From contig NZ_SRRT01000002.1 of assembly GCF_004784475.1 (NCBI RefSeq), forward strand, positions 868,001-932,000: a stretch of DNA of 64,000 nucleotides, given 5' to 3'. The notes beneath the pieces are model-generated. The model was not told the DNA's origin and did no database searches. It worked only from the letters and a program-made list of their open reading frames with translations. The DNA is from Streptomyces bauhiniae (GTDB lineage Bacteria > Actinomycetota > Actinomycetes > Streptomycetales > Streptomycetaceae). The translations under genes and the position numbers were made by a program. Positions 23,919-32,285 of this stretch are shown in pieces; the first letter of the stretch is position 1, and every line of letters begins with the position of its first letter.

Positions 23919-25808
23919 ATGGCCGGGAGCAGCGCCGCAGAACCCACTGTCAGCAGGGGCAACGCCGAGATCGGCGAGCGCTTCTCCTTCGACGACACGC
24001 AGGACTTCGAGGACGCGCGCCGGGGTTTCGTCGGCACCGCCGAGGAGCGTGTGGTGCGTGGCGACGACGGCGAGGTGTGGGACCTGGAGGCGTACGGGTT
24101 CCTCGACCGCGACTGCCCGCCCACCGCCAACCCCAGCCTGTGGCGCCAGAGCCGGCTGGCGGCCCAGCACGGGCTCTTTGAGGTGACCGAGGGCATCTAC
24201 CAGGTCCGGGGCTTCGACCTGTCCAACATGACGATCGTCGAGGGCGACCGCGGGGTGCTGGTGATCGACCCCCTGATCAGCATGGAGACGGCCGCGGCGG
24301 CGCTCGCGCTGTACCGCCGGCACCGCGGGGACCGTCCGGTCACCGGTGTGCTGTACACACATAGCCACGTCGACCACTTCGGCGGTGTCCGGGGTGTGCT
24401 CAGCGATGAGGACGTGGCCGCCGGGGTTCCGGTCATCGCCCCCGAGGGCTTCCTGGAACACGCGGTCAGCGAGAACGTCTACGCCGGTACGGCCATGGGG
24501 CGCCGGGCCGCCTACATGTACGGGGCCGCCCTGCCCACCGGCGAGCGCGGACAGATCGGCGCCGGACTCGGGCAGACCACGTCCACCGGAACCACCACCC
24601 TGATCCCGCCCACCCTGTATGTCACGCACACCGGGCAGACGGAAACGGTGGATGGCATCCCCATGGTCTTCCAGCTCACGCCCGGCACCGAGGCGCCGGC
24701 CGAGCTGAACATCCACTTCCCCAACCACGCGGCACTGTGCATGGCGGAGAACGCCACCCGCACCTTGCACAACCTGCTCACCCTGCGCGGCGCCCAGGTG
24801 CGTAACCCACATGTGTGGGCGCACTACCTCACCGAGGCGATCCAGTTGTTCGCCCCCCATGTGGACGTGGCCTTCGCCTCCCACCACTGGCCGACGTGGG
24901 GACGGGACCGCGTCCTCACGTTCCTGTCCGAGCAACGGGACCTGTACGCCTACCTGCACGACCAGACCCTGCGCATGCTCAACGAGGGCATGACACCGCT
25001 GGAGATCGCCGAGGCCATGCGGGTGCCTCCGGCCCTGGAGCGCGCCTGGCACACCCATGGCTACTACGGCTCGGTCAGCCACAACACCAAGGCGGTCTAC
25101 CAGCACTATCTCGGCTGGTTCGACGGCAACCCCGCCCACCTGTGGGAGCACCCCCCGGTCGAGGCCGCCACCCGTTACGTCGACTTCATGGGCGGAGCCG
25201 ATACCGTGCTGCGCCGCGCCCGCGAGTCCTACGCCTCGGGTGACTTCCGCTGGGTCGCCCAGGTCGTCAACCACGTCCTCTTCGCCGACCCCGACAACGC
25301 CGAGGCCCGCGCGCTCCAAGCGGACGCCCTCGAACAGCTCGGCTACGGCAGCGAGAACGGCACCTGGCGCAACTTCTACCTCACCGGCGCGCTCGAACTC
25401 CGCGAGGGCCCGGTCGGCACCCCCACGGTGGCCGCCTCCCCCGACATCATGCGCGCCCTCCCCCTGACCCAGCTCCTCGACTCCCTCGCGATCCGGGTCG
25501 ACGGCCCCCGAAGCTGGGACGCGGACCTGGCCATCCGGTTCCGGCTGAGCGATGGCGATCCGGTGTCTCTACGGCTGCGCAACGGCGTCCTCATCCACAC
25601 CGCCGGCCCGACGCCCGGCGAGCGGACCCCCGACACGGAGATCACCCTCTCGGAGACCGACCTCCGGGCACTCTTGCTGGGCTCGGCGTCCCTGGCCGAC
25701 CTCGCCGCCGAGGGCCGCGCCGAGATCACCGGCGACCCGGACAAGCTGGCCGAACTGTTCGGCTACCTCAGCGCGCCGGACCCGGACTTCGCCATCGTGA
25801 CGCCGTGA
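23919..25808 (+). CDS. Linear alkylsulfatase (SdsA1/BDS1-like metallo-beta-lactamase fold)
   Basis: A 629-residue enzyme starting at ATG 23919 behind GAGGGAG. The metallo-beta-lactamase domain fills about residues 85-345 with the zinc motif THSHVDHFGG (147-156), the AENATRTLHNLL segment carrying the acidic ligand, and a later ASHHWPTWG histidine. A helical dimerisation domain follows, and the C-terminal about 100 residues (MRALPLTQLLDSLAIRVDG... onward) form the SCP2-like domain of this class. It hydrolyses primary alkyl sulfates such as SDS to alcohol and sulfate. No signal peptide is visible. It is convergent with the DUF3291 gene, overlapping by 41 bases. Confidence 0.9.
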   Translation: MAGSSAAEPTVSRGNAEIGERFSFDDTQDFEDARRGFVGTAEERVVRGDDGEVWDLEAYGFLDRDCPPTANPSLWRQSRLAAQHGLFEVTEGIYQVRGFDLSNMTIVEGDRGVLVIDPLISMETAAAALALYRRHRGDRPVTGVLYTHSHVDHFGGVRGVLSDEDVAAGVPVIAPEGFLEHAVSENVYAGTAMGRRAAYMYGAALPTGERGQIGAGLGQTTSTGTTTLIPPTLYVTHTGQTETVDGIPMVFQLTPGTEAPAELNIHFPNHAALCMAENATRTLHNLLTLRGAQVRNPHVWAHYLTEAIQLFAPHVDVAFASHHWPTWGRDRVLTFLSEQRDLYAYLHDQTLRMLNEGMTPLEIAEAMRVPPALERAWHTHGYYGSVSHNTKAVYQHYLGWFDGNPAHLWEHPPVEAATRYVDFMGGADTVLRRARESYASGDFRWVAQVVNHVLFADPDNAEARALQADALEQLGYGSENGTWRNFYLTGALELREGPVGTPTVAASPDIMRALPLTQLLDSLAIRVDGPRSWDADLAIRFRLSDGDPVSLRLRNGVLIHTAGPTPGERTPDTEITLSETDLRALLLGSASLADLAAEGRAEITGDPDKLAELFGYLSAPDPDFAIVTP

Positions 25809-26322
25809 GCGGAGTTCCGTCCGCGGTGAACGCGTGGTGGAAGGTGAAGGCGTGCGGCGAGGAGCCGTGGTCCTGGAGATGTTCCAGTCTGCGGACCCCG
25901 TCCTGCCAGGTGGGTGTCACATCGTCGGAGACCCACCAGAAGACGTAATTGGGGTGCCCTGTCCTCTCGAACCAGTCGTAACGCCGGTTCAGCGCTTCGC
26001 GGTGCAGGCCGGCGTAAATGGCGTCGAAGGCGGGGCGCAGGTCGGTCCAGAGGGAGAGGGTGGCGGCGAGGGCGGTGGTCTCCGCCGTACGGCCCTTGTC
26101 GTACCAGGCCGGCACGGCGAACTCTCCCCACGCGCCCCAGTCCGCGCCGAACAGCTCGCCCTGGGCGCCGTCTGCCGGTTCGGCGTGCGCGAGGTATCCG
26201 GGGTACTGGCTGATCTTCCGGTAGACGGCCGCACCGCTCTCGTAGAACTCGCGCGTCAGGGGTGTGGGGTCGGCGAGAGGTGACTTCAGGACGCCGAAGG
26301 TGTACAGGGCTAGCTGGGGCAT
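25768..26322 (-). CDS. DUF3291 family protein
   Basis: A 184-residue protein starting at ATG 26322 (MPQLALYTFGVLKSP). It has the DUF3291 pattern of a ferredoxin-like fold: aromatic strands LALYTFG, FAVPAWYD, LSLWTDL, and YVFWWVSDDVTPTW. Related proteins resemble monooxygenase-type dimeric barrels, but no reaction is known. It is the last of three overlapping leftward genes (13-bp overlap with the Fic gene), and its 3' end overlaps the convergent alkylsulfatase gene by 41 bases. This is a tight packing for a gene near a rearrangement. Confidence 0.75.
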   Translation of the reverse strand: MPQLALYTFGVLKSPLADPTPLTREFYESGAAVYRKISQYPGYLAHAEPADGAQGELFGADWGAWGEFAVPAWYDKGRTAETTALAATLSLWTDLRPAFDAIYAGLHREALNRRYDWFERTGHPNYVFWWVSDDVTPTWQDGVRRLEHLQDHGSSPHAFTFHHAFTADGTPLTASRWRSPGPAR

Positions 26323-27011
26323 GCGTCTCTCCCTAGGCCGAAGACCAGGTGAAGGTAGCGGCCGCTGCGGGCCCTGTCGAAGTTGCGTTTTCCTGTCCAA
26401 GTGGCCTCCTGTCGGCGCCCGTTCAGCACTCCGACCAAGGTCGCCAGATCCGCCGCACCCTCCGCGTCGTCCGCGTACCGGGCGACCTGCAGTGGCCCCA
26501 CCTCCGGGAGGACAACACCCTCGCGGGCCAGGACGTGCACCAAAGTCAGCAGAGCCGCGCGGGCGTTGCCGTCCACGAAGGGATGGAAGAACGCCACATC
26601 GAGGTACGCCCGAGCCGCGCGCGCCGAGAGCGGGAGGTCGGAGGACGTCGCCTCGCGCAGGCAAGCCGCGAAGTCGCCCTGGGTGTGCGCCGTCAGCGCG
26701 TACCGCTCACGGCCGCCCTTCGCGTACGCCTCCCCCGAGCGGAACGGCGCCTCCCCGCCCAGGACTTCACGCTGCCAACCCGAAAGCAGCGCGAAGTCGA
26801 GTGGAGCACCCCGCGCGGCATCGGCCTGGGCCAAGGCATACGCGCGCAGCAGACGCTCAGCCCGGCCGGAATCCCGTAGCCGAACCGGCCCTTCGCACCA
26901 CGCCCGGAAGCCGTCGACCACGGGCAACTCTGCATGCAGGCGCGGCCCTTGGCCCCAAGCCGCCTCACCCCGCACCCGTAGCCACACCGCCAGACTGTCA
27001 GCCCCGGTCAT
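26310..27011 (-). CDS. Fic/Doc family protein
   Basis: A 233-residue protein starting at ATG 27011. The Fic core is at residues 143-153, HPFVDGNARAA. The histidine, acidic residue, Asn and Arg are kept, but the canonical GNGRxxR glycine is Ala150 and the distal Arg is lost, closer to the Doc class. Fic enzymes transfer AMP or other phosphate-containing groups to target proteins; Doc phosphorylates EF-Tu. No (S/T)xxxE(G/N) inhibitory helix is obvious in this protein. It overlaps the unknown upstream gene by 14 bases and the DUF3291 gene by 13, so the three genes are one translational unit. Target and antidote are unknown. Confidence 0.8.
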   Translation of the reverse strand: MTGADSLAVWLRVRGEAAWGQGPRLHAELPVVDGFRAWCEGPVRLRDSGRAERLLRAYALAQADAARGAPLDFALLSGWQREVLGGEAPFRSGEAYAKGGRERYALTAHTQGDFAACLREATSSDLPLSARAARAYLDVAFFHPFVDGNARAALLTLVHVLAREGVVLPEVGPLQVARYADDAEGAADLATLVGVLNGRRQEATWTGKRNFDRARSGRYLHLVFGLGRDACPS

Positions 27012-27813
27012 GGAAGTTCTCCAACTCCTCCCGCTCCCGGTGATCCCGATAGGGCGCATGGCCGGTCAGGTCGACGGCCAAGTCCTCGCCGACGGAGTCG
27101 ATCACCATCTGCCCAGGATCGGTCCAGCTCTTGAACCGCCCCCCGATCGCCCGTTCCACCGCCTGGTCGGCCTCGGCCCAGTCCATGCCCATGGAGGTGA
27201 GGAACCAGCCCAGACTGTGCGCGGCCTGCCCGTACCAGCCGCCCTCCGCCCCCGAGTCCAACGCCATGGTCACCAGCCGGACGCTCGCCCTCTCCAGGTG
27301 CCAACTCCGTTCCTCGGGCGATGCGTTCGGCGGCGGGGCCAGCTCCGCGAACCGTCGGGCCAGCGCCTCGAGCCACCGGCGCCACTCCAGCAGGGCGCTC
27401 ACGACGCGGGTCGCGGTCTCGTCCGGGGTCGTCACCGAGCTGGTCCCAGTGACCCAGCTACCGATGGGGCCGCCATACCGGTAGCACCAGTTCCACCCCT
27501 GGGCCCAATTCCCGTAACGATCCCAGACGATGGCGTCGATCTGGTCGGCGCACCAATACTCCGCCTGCCAGTGCCCCGCCATCCCGGAGAGCACGGGCGG
27601 CACCCATTCCCGTACCAGCGCACGGAGTTGGGCCTCTTCGTCCGCGTCCCAGACGAACGGGTGGCGCGCCGGGTCGAAGTCGGCCCAGTTCCGCATGCCC
27701 GTGCGAGGCGGCACCAGGTTGCCGGGGAAGGGCAGGGTGTCCCGGTTGTACGTCAGCGTCGGCCCGCTTTCTCTGTGCACGGTGGTCAACGGACCAGTCT
27801 CGGTCAAGGCCAT
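26998..27813 (-). CDS. Unknown Trp-rich protein upstream of fic
   Basis: A 271-residue protein with no family I recognise. It is strikingly tryptophan-rich (for example WAQGWNWCYRYGG, LLEWRRWLEAL, LGWFLTSMGMDW) and mostly helical and acidic in the C-terminal half, without signal peptide or membrane segment. The start is ATG 27813; a GTG at 27828 is also possible. Its 3' end overlaps the Fic gene by 14 bases, which makes it a candidate partner or antidote of that protein. Its 5' end abuts the left end of a broken FAD oxidoreductase, so its promoter lies at or inside a rearrangement junction. Confidence 0.6.
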   Translation of the reverse strand: MALTETGPLTTVHRESGPTLTYNRDTLPFPGNLVPPRTGMRNWADFDPARHPFVWDADEEAQLRALVREWVPPVLSGMAGHWQAEYWCADQIDAIVWDRYGNWAQGWNWCYRYGGPIGSWVTGTSSVTTPDETATRVVSALLEWRRWLEALARRFAELAPPPNASPEERSWHLERASVRLVTMALDSGAEGGWYGQAAHSLGWFLTSMGMDWAEADQAVERAIGGRFKSWTDPGQMVIDSVGEDLAVDLTGHAPYRDHREREELENFHDRG

Positions 27814-27842
27814 CGAGTTGGCGAACACTTATCCGCACCGAA

Positions 27843-28250
27843 GCGTCCGGGATTGACAGCACCTCGGTGGTGGCGGACCTCGTACGCGGCTTCCGCGCGC
27901 AGTTCCCGTCCCTCCGCGATGTCGCCCCGAAGACCGCCTGGGGCGGCTGGATCGCGCTGACGCCCTCCTGGCTGCCGGTCGCCGGGGAGGCCACGAAGAA
28001 CGTCTTCTACGCCATCGGCTGCAACGGCCACGGCCTGGCCCAGACGCCCTACCCCGGCACCCTCCTCGCCGACCGGATCGCCGGCGACCCCCTGCACGAG
28101 GATCTCGGCGCGGTGTGGCGGGGGCGGCCCCGGTTCGCGGCGTCGCCGGTCATCAACTCGCCCGCGCTGTACGCCGCTTGGCTGTCCGACCGGCTTTCGG
28201 AGCGGCTCGGCTCCACTCCGGCGGGGCGGGGCCGAGCGGACCACCTCCAG
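27843..28250 (+). pseudogene. 3' remnant of an FAD-dependent oxidoreductase (DAO family)
   Basis: This frame encodes the C-terminal part of a DAO-type oxidoreductase: DLVRGFRAQFPSLRDV, TAWGGWIALTPSWLPV, FYAIGCNGHGLAQTPY and LLADRIAGDP, which in this family line the FAD site and end the protein. The N-terminal FAD-binding domain, about 300 residues, is absent: upstream the frame runs into the divergent start of the unknown Trp-rich gene. I estimate the break at about 27830-27845. The 3' boundary is also approximate, because the frame continues open into the lipid kinase gene. No usable start codon with a ribosome site is present. Confidence 0.72.
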
Positions 28251-28422
28251 CACGGAGGCGACGGTGCCGGCCCACATGGTGCCGGAGCACACCCTGACCG
28301 CAACGTCTGGCACCCTTTGGATGACCCCGTGGACCCATATAGCCGACCGGGACACCCCCCCGGCCGAGGCCCTGCGTCAGGCTGGTGGTGCGGGGCGGGC
28401 CGAGATCCAGCGGGAGGACGTC

Positions 28423-29799
28423 ATGGGCGGGGCACGAACGGCGCGGTTCCGGCCAGGGCTGGTCGCCCGGCTGCTCGCGCGGTGCGCCGTGGTGGCGGCG
28501 ATCGGTGCCGCGGTGGTGCTGCTGCTCGCGGTCGGCGGGGGTGGGCTCTTCGTGGCCTTGGCAGCCGTGATCGGGCTGGTGCTCTTCGCCGTCGGCATCT
28601 GGTGGTTCGTGGCCCGGCGGGGCGTGGTGCGGCTGCTGGGCGCGCTCGTGGCCGTCGCCGCGCCGGTCGGCTTCCTGGTGTTCATCACGCGGAGCGGTCT
28701 GTGGCTGGTCGCGCTGATCTCCGCCGTGTGCTGGTCGGTCGCGGGCTTCACCGGCCGCGCGGCGCTGCGTAAGGCACGACCGCACCGGCCCCAGCGGCCC
28801 ACCCGCGCGCATCGGCCGAAACGACCGGTCCTGATCATGAACCCCAAGTCCGGCGGCGGCAAGGTCGGCCGCTTCGACCTGGTGAAACGGGCGGAGGACC
28901 TGGGCGCGCGGGTGATCCTGCTCGACCCCTCGCACCCCGCCGACGTGACCAAGCTGGCCGAGGAAGCCGTGGCCAAGGGTGCCGATCTGCTCGGGGTGGC
29001 GGGCGGCGACGGCACGCAGGCGCTGGTCGCGGCGGTCGCCGCCGAGCACCACCTGCCGTTCCTCGTGATCTCCGCGGGCACCCGCAACCACTTCGCAATG
29101 GACCTCGGCCTCGACCGCGCCGACCCCGCCCGCTGCCTCGACGCCCTGACCGACGGCGAGGAGGTCCGCGTCGACCTCGGCGACGTCTCCGGCCGCCCCT
29201 TCGTCAACACGGTGTCCTTCGGCGTGTACGCGGACATCGTGCAGAGCCCCGAGTACCGCGACAACAAGACCGGCACCGCCCTCAACCTGATGCCGGACCT
29301 GCTGGCCAGGGAGGGCGTACGGCGGCTCGACGCGAACGTGGACGGCAACCGGCTCGCCGCGCAGCAGGCGCTTCTGATCAGCAACAACCCGTACGTCTCC
29401 CCCGAGGAACTGAGCGGCGGCGGGCGTCGGCCCCGGCTCGACACCGGGGAGCTGGGCGTGATCGGGATCAGGGTGGAGAACGCGGCCCAGGCGGCGGAGC
29501 TGGCCGTACGGGGTCCGCAGGCGCCGGGGCTCGCCGTGACGACCGCGCACCGGGTGGAGGTGACGGCCGGGGAGGAGCAGATCCCGGTGGCGGTGGACGG
29601 CGAGGCACTGTGGCTGCGCACCCCGGTCACCTGCTCGGTACGGCCGGGCGCGCTCCGGGTGCTGCTGCCGCGCGACCGTCCCGGCGTGCCGCCGCCCGCG
29701 CCGCCCGTCGACTGGCGGAAACTGCTCGACCTCGCGTTCGGGCCCGCCGAGCGCACGGCACCAGCCGAGCACACAGCACCAGGAGAGAGACATGGCTGA
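28423..29799 (+). CDS. Diacylglycerol kinase-like lipid kinase with N-terminal membrane domain
   Basis: A 458-residue protein starting at ATG 28423 behind GGGAGGA. Residues about 20-110 hold four hydrophobic segments; the catalytic domain follows with NPKSGGGK (140-147) and GGDGT (194-198), the nucleotide-binding motifs of the DAGK/YegS/BmrU family. A basic linker (PHRPQRPTRAHRPKRP) joins the two. It phosphorylates a lipid, most likely diacylglycerol or a related alcohol. The gene ends by overlapping the PAP2 gene by eight bases, so a lipid kinase and a lipid phosphatase are made together. Confidence 0.88.
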   Translation: MGGARTARFRPGLVARLLARCAVVAAIGAAVVLLLAVGGGGLFVALAAVIGLVLFAVGIWWFVARRGVVRLLGALVAVAAPVGFLVFITRSGLWLVALISAVCWSVAGFTGRAALRKARPHRPQRPTRAHRPKRPVLIMNPKSGGGKVGRFDLVKRAEDLGARVILLDPSHPADVTKLAEEAVAKGADLLGVAGGDGTQALVAAVAAEHHLPFLVISAGTRNHFAMDLGLDRADPARCLDALTDGEEVRVDLGDVSGRPFVNTVSFGVYADIVQSPEYRDNKTGTALNLMPDLLAREGVRRLDANVDGNRLAAQQALLISNNPYVSPEELSGGGRRPRLDTGELGVIGIRVENAAQAAELAVRGPQAPGLAVTTAHRVEVTAGEEQIPVAVDGEALWLRTPVTCSVRPGALRVLLPRDRPGVPPPAPPVDWRKLLDLAFGPAERTAPAEHTAPGERHG

Positions 29800-30364
29800 C
29801 CGCGACACCGTCCCCGCCGTCCTCGGTGACCTGCGCGCGGTCGACGGCGCGCTGTACGCCGCCGTGGCCGCCACGCCGACGCCCGCGCTGGACCGGGCGC
29901 TGCGGCTGCTGTCGCACGCGGCCGACCACTCGAAGATCTCCTTCGGCGTCGCGGCGGGGCTCGCTCTGCTGCCGGGCCGGCCGCGCCGCGCGGCACTGGC
30001 CGGGGTCGCCTCGGTCACGCTGGCGTCGGCGGCGGCGAACCTGTTCGGCAAGCGGATGGTGCGGCGCCACCGGCCCGACCGGGAGGAGGCGCAGGTGGCG
30101 GTGGCCCGGCACGTGCGCATGCCCGAGTCGGCGTCCTTCCCGTCCGGACACACGGCCTCGGCCACCGCCTTCGCCACGGCCGTGGGCGTCGTCCTGCCCC
30201 CGGCCGCCGTCCCGCTGGGCTCGCTGGCGGTCGCGGTCGGGTACTCCCGCGTCCATACCGGGGTCCACTATCCGGGGGACGTCGCGGCGGGCGCGGTGCT
30301 GGGGTTCGCGGCGGCGGCGGTGTCGCTGGCTGTGGTGCGGGGGCTGGGCTGGGGGACGGCTTGA
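29792..30364 (+). CDS. PAP2 family membrane phosphatase
   Basis: A 190-residue phosphatidic-acid-phosphatase-type protein. All three signature motifs are present: KRMVRRHRPDR from residue 87, FPSGHTAS (116-123) with the catalytic His, and SRVHTGVHYPGD (152-163). Three or more hydrophobic segments alternate with these. Family members remove phosphate from phosphatidic acid, PGP or undecaprenyl diphosphate. Its ATG at 29792 overlaps the lipid kinase stop (ATGGCTGA), so the pair could interconvert a lipid and its phosphate. It is followed by the CACATGTG repeat cluster. Confidence 0.87.
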   Translation: MADRDTVPAVLGDLRAVDGALYAAVAATPTPALDRALRLLSHAADHSKISFGVAAGLALLPGRPRRAALAGVASVTLASAAANLFGKRMVRRHRPDREEAQVAVARHVRMPESASFPSGHTASATAFATAVGVVLPPAAVPLGSLAVAVGYSRVHTGVHYPGDVAAGAVLGFAAAAVSLAVVRGLGWGTA

Positions 30365-30368
30365 GCCC

Positions 30369-30436
30369 ACATGTGGGGAGGCCATGGGTGGGGGGCGCAC
30401 GTGTGGGGAGGTCACATGTGGGGACGCCACATATGG
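30369..30436. repeat. Cluster of CACATGTG-like repeats between PAP2 and recQ-like genes
   Basis: Four related units in 68 bp: CACATGTGGGGA at 30369-30380, CACGTGTGGGGA at 30398-30409, CACATGTGGGGA at 30413-30424, and CACATATGG at 30428-30436. Each begins with a palindromic or near-palindromic core. The cluster lies 14 bp beyond the end of the recQ-like gene and right after the PAP2 stop, between convergent genes. Confidence 0.6.
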
Positions 30437-30449
30437 CCGCCGCACACCC

Positions 30450-32162
30450 TCAACACACAGTCAGCAAATGATTCTTGTTGATGACCTCAAGAGACAGCGT
30501 GCGATACCCCACCGTCTCGAACAGCACCGTCAACCGCTCATTCTCCTCACTCATGACCGACCCCTGCCCCCACTGCTCGTGCCGGACGAGAGTGCCGGGC
30601 GGGAAGGGATGCTCGTCCCCCACCGGAGCCGAGGAAGAGCCCGGCTCGGGTATCGGCCCACCCGTACCGGCCAGCACAGCGGGCCCGCCCTCCGCGCCGC
30701 CCTCCTCCGCCAGTTCCGCCGCCTCGCACCGGTCACACGCGCCGCAGGACTCGTCCGGATCACCACCCTGACCGAAGTAGCCCAGCAGGAACCGCCGCCG
30801 GCAGCCCGTGGCCTCCGCGTAGCCCCGCATCATGTCGACGCGCGAGCGCTCCAACTGCTGGTGGGCATCGCCCAGTTCGATCGCCTGCCGCGCCGCGTCG
30901 GCCGGGCCGACCGTACCGGTCGCCTCCAGTTCACCGTCCTCAGTGGTGTGGACGGCGTCGACCTGCTCCAGGAGATTCACGACGGCCGTCAGGCGGCTCG
31001 CCGTCAGGTGGGTCTCGTCGCGCAGCTCGGTCGGCGGAACGGGCCCGTCGTGCTCCTCCAGCGCGCTCACCACCTGGGTGACGGTGTCCGGGTCCGGCCG
31101 CCCCGCCGCGAAGAAGCGCTGCATGCCGAGGTCCTGGGGCCGGTAGGCGAGTACCGCGCGGGCCTCCTCGCCGTCGCGTCCGGCGCGGCCGATCTCCTGG
31201 TAGTAGGCGTCCAGGGAGCCGGGCACGGAGGCGTGCAGCACGAAGCGGACGTCCGGCTTGTCGATGCCCATCCCGAAGGCGGAGGTAGCCACCACCACGT
31301 CCAGCTCGCCCGCCATGAACCGGTCGTGCACATCGCCCCGCTCGCGTGCGGGCAGCCCCGCGTGGTACGCGGCCGCGTCCAGCCCGAGCAGACTCAGCTC
31401 CTCGGCGTACTCCTCGGCCTCCCGGCGCGTGCCCGCGTACACGAGGCCGGGCTTGGCCTCCGCGGCGGCGCGCTCGACGACGGCGCGCTTCTTCACGGCG
31501 GCGTCCTGGAAGGGGACGACCTCCAGGTGGATGTTGGGCCGGTCGAAGCCGGTGACCACCTCGTGCACGTCCCGCATGCCGAGCTGGTTGACGATGTCGG
31601 CCCGTACGGGTGCGGCTGCGCTCGCGGTCAGGGCCAGTACGGGAGGACGGCCGAGCCGGTCGATGACCTGGCCGAGCCGCAGATAGTCGGGGCGGAAGTC
31701 GTGCCCCCACGACGACACGCACTGGGCCTCGTCCACGACGAACAGCGCCGGCTCGGCGGCGGCGAGCTGCTCGACCACCTCGTCCTTGGCAAGCTGCTCG
31801 GGCGCCAGGAAGAGGAAGTCGACGTCACCCTCGCTGATCCGGTCCCACACCGCCGCGTTCTCGCTGCCGCTCTGGGACGAGTTCACGGCCGCGGCCTCCG
31901 CGCCCTCCCGGCTCAACAGCCCCCGCACCTGGTCCCGTTGGAGGGCGACGAGCGGCGACACCACGACGGTCGGCCCCGGCAGCAGCAGCCCCGGCACCTG
32001 ATAGACGGCCGACTTCCCGGCCCCGGTGGGCATCACGACCAGCGTGTCCCGCCGCTCCATCACCGCTTCCATCGCCACCAACTGCTCCGGCCGCAGCTCC
32101 TCCCACCCGAACACGTCCCACGCGCTCTTCCGCAGCCGCTTCGCCGACGCGCTACTCATCAT
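30450..32162 (-). CDS. RecQ family ATP-dependent DNA helicase
   Basis: A 570-residue superfamily 2 helicase. Motif I is PTGAGKS, the aromatic-rich and DExH region is VVDEAQCVSSWGHDFRPDY, motif III is LALTASA, and the C-terminal lobe has SAFGMGIDKPDVRFV and YQEIGRAGRDG. The zinc-binding region follows (GCRRRFLLGYFGQGG ... CGACDRC). The protein ends with an SH3-like beta segment (GTLVRHEQWGQGSVM) instead of an HRDC domain, a form common in actinobacterial RecQ-like proteins. It unwinds DNA 3' to 5' in repair. The start is ATG 32162 or the adjoining ATG 32159. It is monocistronic. Confidence 0.92.
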   Translation of the reverse strand: MMSSASAKRLRKSAWDVFGWEELRPEQLVAMEAVMERRDTLVVMPTGAGKSAVYQVPGLLLPGPTVVVSPLVALQRDQVRGLLSREGAEAAAVNSSQSGSENAAVWDRISEGDVDFLFLAPEQLAKDEVVEQLAAAEPALFVVDEAQCVSSWGHDFRPDYLRLGQVIDRLGRPPVLALTASAAAPVRADIVNQLGMRDVHEVVTGFDRPNIHLEVVPFQDAAVKKRAVVERAAAEAKPGLVYAGTRREAEEYAEELSLLGLDAAAYHAGLPARERGDVHDRFMAGELDVVVATSAFGMGIDKPDVRFVLHASVPGSLDAYYQEIGRAGRDGEEARAVLAYRPQDLGMQRFFAAGRPDPDTVTQVVSALEEHDGPVPPTELRDETHLTASRLTAVVNLLEQVDAVHTTEDGELEATGTVGPADAARQAIELGDAHQQLERSRVDMMRGYAEATGCRRRFLLGYFGQGGDPDESCGACDRCEAAELAEEGGAEGGPAVLAGTGGPIPEPGSSSAPVGDEHPFPPGTLVRHEQWGQGSVMSEENERLTVLFETVGYRTLSLEVINKNHLLTVC

Positions 32163-32285
32163 GCTCTCCCTGTATTCCGGGCCTTGCTCAGATCACCGAA
32201 AAGCGGCGCCTGGGTGAGCACCCGGTACCCCGGCGAGGCCCAAGTAGCGCCCTGGCGGCCGGAGAATCGGCCTCGCGCCCGGGCT

